This document shows positions 5,961-11,213 of a stretch of 11,213 bases of DNA, one piece after another; position 1 is the stretch's first letter, and each line of letters starts with the position of its first letter. Source of the stretch: Acidobacteriota bacterium (GTDB taxonomy: Bacteria > Acidobacteriota > Vicinamibacteria > Vicinamibacterales > UBA2999); NCBI GenBank assembly GCA_020851835.1, contig JADZBZ010000121.1:1-11213 (forward strand), given 5' to 3'. The notes under the pieces are model-generated. The model searched no databases. It saw only the letters and a program-made list of their open reading frames with translations, and was not told the DNA's origin. A program made the translations under genes and the position numbers.

Positions 5961-6617
5961 ATGGCGAGAAAGTCGAGCAAATCCGCACGTCGCCACCCCG
6001 CCCGGGTTCTCACATCCCGTGGGGGTGTGACCGACGCGAGCGCCGAGGCCGTCAGCGAGCTGGAAACCGCGCCGTCTGGTCCGCGCCCTGCTGAGCCCGT
6101 ACCCGACCGGGACGCGGCCGGCCGGTTCCTGCCCGGCAACGCCGTTGCCCATCTCCGCGCCGACCTGGCGGCGACCCCGCATCCGTCCGACCCGGAGCGC
6201 AACGCCCTCGGGCGCTTCGTGGCGGGCAACGGAGGCGCGGTGCAGCACGGGGCGTACGCCGAGGCGACGGTTGCCGCCTTGAAGGCCGAGGACGTGCAGC
6301 GTATCCTGGCCGACCGTGGGCACGATGACGTCGAGCACCCGCCCTCGGTGGTGTATTGCCGGCTCGTCGAGAAATTCGCTGGCGCGTGCATCGTGCTCGA
6401 CTCCCTCGAAACGTTCATCGGCACCGAGCCGATCAGCGGGAAGGGCCGGGCGAAGCGCGCCCTGACGCCGTACCTGGCCGTGCTCGACCGCGTGGTGCGT
6501 CTGGCTGCCATCATCGGCGTCGAGCGCGTGCCGCGCCCGGTCAACGAATCGCCGAGCGCCTGGCTCGCCCGCCTGGCCGACGAGCGCCGCAAGGCCGAGA
6601 CGCCGGCCGACAAGTAA
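5961..6617 (+). CDS. Putative terminase small subunit-like protein
   Basis: This 218-aa protein has a basic, disordered N terminus (about 1-45) and two copies of a motif seen at the start of small-terminase/DUF5681-like phage proteins: RDAAGRFLPGN (50-60) and RNALGRFVAGN (80-90), followed by VQHGAYA (94-100). The C-terminal half is helical (KFAGACIVLDSLETFIG, then LAVLDRVVRLAAIIG) and ends charged. Small terminase subunits bind the packaging start site and feed DNA to TerL. The terL gene lies two genes downstream, which supports the reading. The duplicated GRFxxGN motif is unusual. It could also be another DNA-binding packaging accessory, because no DNA-binding domain is certain. The only Shine-Dalgarno-like sequence sits inside the tandem GAGGATAGCG repeats. 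Confidence 0.6.
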   Translation: MARKSSKSARRHPARVLTSRGGVTDASAEAVSELETAPSGPRPAEPVPDRDAAGRFLPGNAVAHLRADLAATPHPSDPERNALGRFVAGNGGAVQHGAYAEATVAALKAEDVQRILADRGHDDVEHPPSVVYCRLVEKFAGACIVLDSLETFIGTEPISGKGRAKRALTPYLAVLDRVVRLAAIIGVERVPRPVNESPSAWLARLADERRKAETPADK

Positions 6618-6723
6618 AGAGCCCGTCTCTGCCCCGTTCACCCCGCCGACCCGCTGACCCCCGCCGACGCCCGCCCGCTAACCGTCGCCCCGCTGCTCCG
6701 TTCGACTCGAAAGGTCCGTCGCC

Positions 6724-7554
6724 ATGTCTCTCGACTCGCTCATCGCCGTGACCCGCACCGCCCGCGCCGCCCTGGCGGCCTACCGTGGCGGCCTGCGCCG
6801 ACTCCGGCCCGTCACCCTCGACCAGCACGCGGATGAGGCGCTGGCCCAGCAGGCCGCCGACGTCCCCGGTCTGCGCCTGCTGCTCCGCAACCCGCAGGAA
6901 CGCATCAAGGCGCGCGCCGAGGTCCGCAACGACCTGGCCCGCCCCCGCGCCCGGGCCGCAGCCGGGCAGCGCTCGATGGCCTCGAAGGCGGTGGCCGAGG
7001 CCGTGGCCGCCGGCCGCGCCTTCATCGCCGAGCACCGGGCCGACGTCGAGGCGACGATGCCCACGGCCTACCACGGCGTGACGGCCGACGGGATGATCGC
7101 CTTGGAGCTGTACCGCCTGCAGCTCGTCGCCGCCCTCCGCGCCGCCCCCGCCGCCGAGCTGCTCGGCACCTACCGGCGCGCCTTGAACGGCAAGCGCGCG
7201 GCCGACGCCGTCGCCTGCGAAGTCGTCGAGCGCCTTGCCGAGACCCGGCAACCCCTCGCGGTGAGCGCCACCGACCGGGCCGCCGCCAAGGCCTTGCGCG
7301 AGCACATCGACGGGGTCCGTGATCTGCGGGTGCCCTCGAACGTCCCCGATGTCGAAGCGCTGGCCGCCGACCTGGTGCGACTGCACGAGCGGGCCGAGCT
7401 GCTGGCCGTCCACCCGGCCGACCCCGCCCAGTACCCCGATGTGGCGGAGGCCCTCGCCGCCGAGGCCGCCGCGATGGTCGAGGCCGGCAGCGCCGACGAC
7501 GCCGAGGATCAGGCCGCGCTGCGCGAGCTGATGGCCGGAGGCGCGCGCCGATGA
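6724..7554 (+). CDS. Hypothetical alpha-helical protein between TerS-like and TerL genes
   Basis: This 276-aa product is Ala/Arg/Glu-rich and predicted mainly helical, for example starting MSLDSLIAVTRTARAALAAY, with ALRAAPAAELLGTYRRALNG in the middle and an acidic Ala-rich C terminus. It has no membrane segment, nucleotide-binding motif or cysteine cluster. The ATG at 6724 follows an AAAGG-like weak Shine-Dalgarno. The stop overlaps the terL start (ATGA at 7551-7554), so it is probably translated with TerL. Position and composition would fit a packaging partner or a scaffold-like protein, but no family is recognised. The 106 bp before it are pyrimidine-rich with no clear site. Confidence 0.7.
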   Translation: MSLDSLIAVTRTARAALAAYRGGLRRLRPVTLDQHADEALAQQAADVPGLRLLLRNPQERIKARAEVRNDLARPRARAAAGQRSMASKAVAEAVAAGRAFIAEHRADVEATMPTAYHGVTADGMIALELYRLQLVAALRAAPAAELLGTYRRALNGKRAADAVACEVVERLAETRQPLAVSATDRAAAKALREHIDGVRDLRVPSNVPDVEALAADLVRLHERAELLAVHPADPAQYPDVAEALAAEAAAMVEAGSADDAEDQAALRELMAGGARR

Positions 7555-9392
7555 GCCCGCCGCGCCCCCGCCCCCGCCCCCGCAGGCCCGCCCCACCCGG
7601 CCTGCCCACCGCCACGACGAAGCGCCGGGCGCGGGCGCTGACCGGCGGTTCCGGTACCCGGGCCGGTACCGTACCCGTACCCGGTACCGGTACAGTACGC
7701 ACCCCGCCCGCGGCTACCGCGTCCTCACCGGCCGACGCCGCCCCCGACCTGCTGCTCGACCTGGCCGATACCCTGCTGCCGGCCGCGAGCTGGACGACGT
7801 GGAAGGCCGTCCTGCGCGACATCTTCGGCCTGCCGCTGACCCCGGCCCAGCAAGCCACCGTCAACGCGCTGACCGGCCGCACCAGCCCGCGCACCGTCCC
7901 CGCACGCGAGGTCTGGGTTGTCTGCGGTCGGCGCGCGGGCAAGTCCCAGATCGCCGCCCTGCTCGCGGTGTTCCTGTCGTGCTTCAAGACGTACCCGCGC
8001 GCCCACGGAGAGCGCTTGGTCGGGATGCTGCTCGCCAGCGACCGCCGGCAGGCGCGCGTGCTCAAGGGCTACATCCGGGGTTTGCTCGGGGCGGTACCCC
8101 GGCTCGAATCGCTCATCGTGCGCGAGACGGCCGAGGAAATCGAGCTATCGAACGGGCTCACCATCGAGATCCACACATCGAGCTTCAAGAGCACGCGCGG
8201 GTACTCCTCCGCCTTCGTCATCGGCGACGAGATCGCCTTCTGGCCGGACGATGGCGCGAGCGAATCCGCCGCCGACGTCCTGACCGCGGTCCGGCCCGGC
8301 CTGGCGACGACGCGCGGGCTCCTCGTGTGCATCACGACCCCGTACGGCCGCTCGGGCATCACCTACCAGACGCACGCCCGCCACTTCGGCAAGGCCGACA
8401 GCCCGGTGTACGTGCTGCAGGCGCCGACGCTCACCATGAATCCGAGTTTGGACGGCGAGATCGTGAAGGCCGCGTACTTGGCCGACCCCGAGAGTGCATC
8501 GGCCGAGTACGGAGGCGCCTTTCGCTCGGACTTGCAGTCCTTGTTCGACCTGGACGCGCTGCAGGCGGTTGTCGCGGAAGGGCGCCGGGAGCTGCCGCCG
8601 CAACCGGGCACCGCGTATTGTGCGTTCGCGGATACCTCTGGCGGTTCCGACGAAAGCTTCGCCCTGAGCATCGCTCACAAGACCTTCGAGGGCCGCGCCA
8701 TCATCGACGTGACCCGCGAATGGACGGCGCCTTTCAATCCGCAGAAGATCGTCGCCGAAGTCGCCGTGCTGCTCAAGCGCTATCGGGTCACAAAGGCCAC
8801 GGGCGACCGCTACGGCGCGCAGTGGGTGGTCGGTGCGTTCGCCGAGCACGGCATCGCGTACGAGCACTCGGAGCAGAGCAAGTCCGAAATCTTCATCGAG
8901 TTCGCCGCGATGGTGAACGCGAAGCAGGTTGAATTGTTGGACCATTCGCGGACCTTGGTGCAGCTCGCGGGGTTGCAGCGGCGCACCGGGCGCAGCGGCA
9001 AAGACAGCATCGACCACAAGGCGTACGCGAGGGACGATGTGGCAAACGCTGTTGCGGGCGCGGCGCTGCTCGCGGTCACGTCGAGCGGCCGGGCACAGTT
9101 ACCGAGCGACTTCACGCAGTGCGGCAACCCGATCCACTTGCAACGCTGCCCGCTCGCGCAGGGCCGCGGCGCCTCGCCCTGGCTGCCGTCCGACCCGCTC
9201 TGTACGAAGCACTGCCCGGGCGCGCGCGTGCTGCTCGCCGCGTACAACCGGTACAAGGAAGTCACGTTGCAGGCGGGGCAGCCGCTGACGTTGACGCACG
9301 CAACGCTGTTGCGCGAGCGCTTCGATCTGGAAAGCTCGCGGTTTACCGCTCGGTGTGCGTGGGCGGAGCTGCAGAATTCGGAGTACTTGTGA
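7551..9392 (+). CDS. terL: Terminase large subunit (packaging ATPase/nuclease) with extra C-terminal cysteine segment
   Basis: This 613-aa protein is a complete TerL. After a Pro/Arg-rich tail (1-65), the ATPase domain carries Walker A CGRRAGKS (125-132), Walker B FVIGDE (222-227, acidic pair D226-E227) and a coupling-type motif ITTPYG (261-266). The RNase-H-like nuclease domain shows acidic residues in FADTSGG (D361), ATGDRYG (D419) and ARDDVANA (D495-D496). TerL cuts concatemeric DNA and pumps it into an empty capsid. The start overlaps the previous stop (ATGA). Residues about 511-613 extend past the nuclease domain and contain four cysteines (524, 533, 551, 555), unlike a usual TerL end. 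The DNA for residues 35-49 is a dense cluster of GTAC sites. All expected catalytic residues are present, so the enzyme is probably active. Confidence 0.92.
   Translation: MSPPRPRPRPRRPAPPGLPTATTKRRARALTGGSGTRAGTVPVPGTGTVRTPPAATASSPADAAPDLLLDLADTLLPAASWTTWKAVLRDIFGLPLTPAQQATVNALTGRTSPRTVPAREVWVVCGRRAGKSQIAALLAVFLSCFKTYPRAHGERLVGMLLASDRRQARVLKGYIRGLLGAVPRLESLIVRETAEEIELSNGLTIEIHTSSFKSTRGYSSAFVIGDEIAFWPDDGASESAADVLTAVRPGLATTRGLLVCITTPYGRSGITYQTHARHFGKADSPVYVLQAPTLTMNPSLDGEIVKAAYLADPESASAEYGGAFRSDLQSLFDLDALQAVVAEGRRELPPQPGTAYCAFADTSGGSDESFALSIAHKTFEGRAIIDVTREWTAPFNPQKIVAEVAVLLKRYRVTKATGDRYGAQWVVGAFAEHGIAYEHSEQSKSEIFIEFAAMVNAKQVELLDHSRTLVQLAGLQRRTGRSGKDSIDHKAYARDDVANAVAGAALLAVTSSGRAQLPSDFTQCGNPIHLQRCPLAQGRGASPWLPSDPLCTKHCPGARVLLAAYNRYKEVTLQAGQPLTLTHATLLRERFDLESSRFTARCAWAELQNSEYL
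7654..7698. repeat. Cluster of seven GTAC motifs inside the terL 5' end
   Basis: GTAC starts at 7654, 7666, 7671, 7677, 7684, 7690 and 7695, several within GGTACC palindromes. The peptide encoded is a low-complexity Gly-Thr/Val-Pro tail, written with GGT, ACC and GTA codons although the surrounding gene prefers GGC and GTC/GTG. Packaging start sites often lie in or near terminase genes, so a protein-binding (pac-like) role is possible. Confidence 0.5.
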
Positions 9393-9691
9393 GGGAAATT
9401 CCCCGAGGGACGAAGCGCGCGGGTGTAGAATGTTGAAGCGAGCGCCGGCCCGCGGTGAACGGACCGACGCTCTAGCGCAGTCAACCGGGTAAGCGGCTGA
9501 GCGCGCCTGCCTTCGATTCTGCCACGCCCGGCAGACTCACCGCGGCCCGCCCAGTCCCAGACCAAAATCGGATCGCCTGGCGATTGACGGCCGGGTGTCG
9601 GCGCGGTCGGTGGCGGCCCTGTGCCGCGAATTCGAGAAACGACGCCGGGCCGAGTGAAGGCCAACGGACCGCAACACGAACGGAGGACCGC
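9393..9691. other. 299-bp stretch without a supported gene between terL and int
   Basis: Directly after the terL stop is an 11-bp palindrome (GGGAAATTCCC, 9393-9403), too tight to be a normal terminator. A -10-like TAGAAT lies at 9426-9431 without a good -35 at the right distance. The segment 9440-9472 can fold as GAGCG-CGG paired with CCG-CGCTC, with one mismatch. A TTG at 9584 is in frame with int but has no Shine-Dalgarno. No tRNA, CRISPR or convincing small protein is seen. It probably holds the integrase promoter and possibly a structured RNA or packaging site. Confidence 0.4.
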
Positions 9692-10885
9692 ATGGCAGGG
9701 AAAGGCCGCCTCTATCAGCAGAAGACTCTCATCAAGGACGAGTTCGATCTACCGCTGCTCGACGCGCAGGGGCGCAAGCAGTACGTGTTGCGCTCGCGGT
9801 TTTGGTGGGCGCGGTTCCGGGACGCCAACGGCAAGATCATCGACCGCAGCACCGACAAGACGAAGCGGGGCGAGGCGCAGGGCGTACTCAACGACTGGCT
9901 CGGGCGCGTGAGCCGGAGTGAGCCCGTCGGCGGGCAGATCGGCCGCGTCACCTTCGAGCAGGCCGCCGAGGACATCGTCAACGACTACACCGTCAACGCG
10001 CGCCGCTCGCTCGGGCACCTGCAACGGCGCTTCAAGCTCCATCTGACACCCGCGTTCGGCGGCCGGCGCCTCGCCAACATCACGACGGCCGACGTGCGCG
10101 CGTTCACCGTCACTCGACTCGATGCCGGCGCCTCGCGCGCGGAGATCAATCGCGAGTTGGCGATCCTCAAGCGCATGTTCACGTTGGCTGTGCAGGGCGG
10201 GAAGCTGCTTCATCGGCCGCACATTCCGATGCTCAAGGAATCGAACACGCGGACCGGATTCTTCGAGCGCCACGAGTACGCCGCCGTCCGCGCCGAGCTG
10301 CCCGCCCACCTGCGCCCGCTCGTCACCTTCGCCTACCTCAGCGGCTGGCGTGTGATCTCCGAAGTGCTGCCGCTGCGGTTCCCACAGCTCGACCTGACGG
10401 CCGGGACCGTGTGCCTGCTCGCGGGCACGACGAAGAACGACGAGCCGCGCACGTTCCACTTCGCCGCCCTCACCGAGCTGCGCGAGTGCCTGACGGATCA
10501 GGCCACGTCCGCGAAGCGCATCGCGCGCGCCTCCGACCGCATGGTCACGCACGTCTTCCACGATCCAACCGGCGCGCCCATCAGCCCGGCCGTACTCCGC
10601 AAGGCATGGGGCGCCGCCTGCACGGCCGCGGGGTACCCCGGCAAGCTCCTGCACGACTTCCGCCGCTCCGCCGTCCGCAACCTCGTACGCGCCGGCATCC
10701 CCGAACGCGTGGCGATGCAGCTCACCGGCCACAAGACCCGGTCCGTGTTCGAGCGCTACAACATCGTCGCGGGCACCGACCTGGCCGACGCTGCCGTCAA
10801 GCTCGAAGCGTACGCATTGCGTGCCACCGAGCAGCACGGAGCGGGGAAGGTCCGGCCGTTCACGCGCGCGAAGGCCGCGAAATGA
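9692..10885 (+). CDS. int: Tyrosine recombinase / phage-type integrase
   Basis: This 397-aa protein has an N-terminal arm-binding-type segment (about 1-80), a SAM-like core-binding domain (about 86-180, from RVTFEQAAEDIVNDYT to ELAILKRMFTLAVQGGKLL) and a catalytic domain with the full active site. The active-site residues are R220 (LSGWRVISEVLPLRF), K248 (GTTKNDEPR), H321-x-x-R324 (HDFRRS), H347 (LTGHKTR) and Y356 (FERYNIV). It catalyses site-specific insertion into, and excision from, the tRNA-Leu att site 85 bp downstream. The ATG at 9692 is chosen because GGAGG (9682-9686) lies 5 nt upstream; a TTG at 9584 would add 36 residues without such support. It sits at the tRNA end of the element, the usual place, and is transcribed toward the att site. 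Confidence 0.95.
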   Translation: MAGKGRLYQQKTLIKDEFDLPLLDAQGRKQYVLRSRFWWARFRDANGKIIDRSTDKTKRGEAQGVLNDWLGRVSRSEPVGGQIGRVTFEQAAEDIVNDYTVNARRSLGHLQRRFKLHLTPAFGGRRLANITTADVRAFTVTRLDAGASRAEINRELAILKRMFTLAVQGGKLLHRPHIPMLKESNTRTGFFERHEYAAVRAELPAHLRPLVTFAYLSGWRVISEVLPLRFPQLDLTAGTVCLLAGTTKNDEPRTFHFAALTELRECLTDQATSAKRIARASDRMVTHVFHDPTGAPISPAVLRKAWGAACTAAGYPGKLLHDFRRSAVRNLVRAGIPERVAMQLTGHKTRSVFERYNIVAGTDLADAAVKLEAYALRATEQHGAGKVRPFTRAKAAK

Positions 10886-10969
10886 GCCGAGGGGATAAAA
10901 CGGGGATAGTTGGGCGGGTTCGACGCTCGCCGGCTGGATCGCCGACGGCAGCTAACTCGTTGATTTCAT

Positions 10970-10970
<1 letters not shown>
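10886..10970. promoter_or_regulatory. Right-end candidate integrase arm sites
   Basis: GGGGATA occurs at 10891-10897 and 10902-10908, the second extended to GGGGATAG. The pair starts 11 bp apart, about one helical turn. The same pair in the same orientation lies at the left end (2662 and 2674). Repeats shared by both ends and lying outside the core fit arm-type integrase or excisionase sites. No clear terminator follows int. Confidence 0.5.
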
Positions 10971-11058
<88 letters not shown>

Positions 11059-11090
11059 CTGGAACACGATTGCAACGATTCCTGCCACTG

Positions 11091-11213
11091 TCACCGTATC
11101 GGACCACGAGACCGCGCCAGGGCCTTGATGAGCTGAATCTGCCCGGCATGATACAGGTCGTGCGCGGTCGCGCCTCGCACCAGCGCCGCATAAGTGAACC
11201 GACTTCCAGGCGC
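11091..11213 (-). CDS. DinB/DUF1572-family protein, C-terminal end (partial)
   Basis: The minus-strand frame is open from the right edge for 40 residues and stops at 11093-11091. The tail contains TAHDLYHAGQIQLIKALARS. The HDxYHxGQ pattern is the characteristic last metal-binding helix of DinB-like four-helix proteins, with the histidine toward the C-terminal end. Family members are small metal-dependent proteins, often of stress or thiol-linked function. The substrate cannot be told from this fragment. It is host sequence, on the same strand as and upstream of tRNA-Leu, with 32 bp between them and no visible terminator. Confidence 0.75.
   Translation of the reverse strand, partial: APGSRFTYAALVRGATAHDLYHAGQIQLIKALARSRGPIR

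Noticed and set aside
6541..7596. Long minus-strand open frame (351 codons) opposite the 276-aa gene
   Set aside because: The Gly/Ala/Arg-rich translation is typical of the antisense of GC-rich coding DNA, and the + strand gene is coupled to terL by ATGA.
9464..9545. tRNA-like words (TAGCGCAGTC, then TTCGATTC) suggesting a tRNA
   Set aside because: The segments flanking the T-loop-like word do not pair, there is no acceptor stem, and the candidate anticodon loop lacks T33.
9595..9657. Tiny 20-codon + strand frame with a basic helix (SARSVAALCREFEKRRRAE)
   Set aside because: It looks protein-like but begins at GTG without a Shine-Dalgarno and is too short to support without homologues.
9584..9691. 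Upstream TTG start for the integrase
   Set aside because: The added 36 residues are Arg/Cys-rich and unlike integrase N termini, while the ATG at 9692 has GGAGG five bases upstream.

Overview
The window is GC-rich bacterial chromosome carrying one complete, compact integrative element. The flanking host genes are the 3' part of a large secreted-type PIG-L (LmbE-like) deacetylase with accessory C-terminal domains on the left, and a tRNA-Leu(UAA) gene followed by the last codons of a DinB-family gene on the right. Multi-domain PIG-L proteins of this build together with DinB/DUF1572 genes are common in Gemmatimonadota and Acidobacteriota-type soil or environmental genomes. That assignment is an inference from gene style and GC content, not proven by the window.

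The element lies between two perfect 56-bp direct repeats (2510-2565 and 10971-11026). The right copy is the 3' half of the intact tRNA-Leu(UAA), from the anticodon loop to the CC of the CCA end. The left copy is the displaced original tRNA 3' end. The unit is 8461 bp (one repeat copy plus interior). It encodes a tyrosine recombinase next to the tRNA, and all of its supported genes lie on the + strand. From left to right it holds: a repeat-rich left end (candidate integrase arm sites); an unknown protein with an SH3-like start; a small repressor-like protein; an excisionase-like helix-turn-helix protein; a 60-aa helical protein; an unknown 249-aa protein; a possible 43-aa ORF; a gp10/gpG-like virion morphogenesis protein; a small-terminase-like protein; an unknown 276-aa helical protein; a complete terminase large subunit (ATPase plus nuclease) with an odd cysteine-bearing C-terminal extension; a roughly 300-bp noncoding stretch; and the integrase.

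The element therefore has integration, control and DNA-packaging genes but no recognisable portal, capsid, protease, tail or lysis gene, and no obvious replication gene. Intact reading frames, many ATGA/GTGA overlaps and intact att repeats argue for a streamlined, potentially functional element rather than random prophage decay. My main hypothesis is a phage satellite (or packaging-only mini-prophage) that excises, uses its own terminase, and depends on a helper phage for particles.

Just outside the left repeat is a truncated, minus-strand remnant of a different integrase (core-binding domain only). This suggests the tRNA-Leu site was occupied earlier by another element. The host PIG-L reading frame runs into this remnant before it stops, so its last residues are probably not native.
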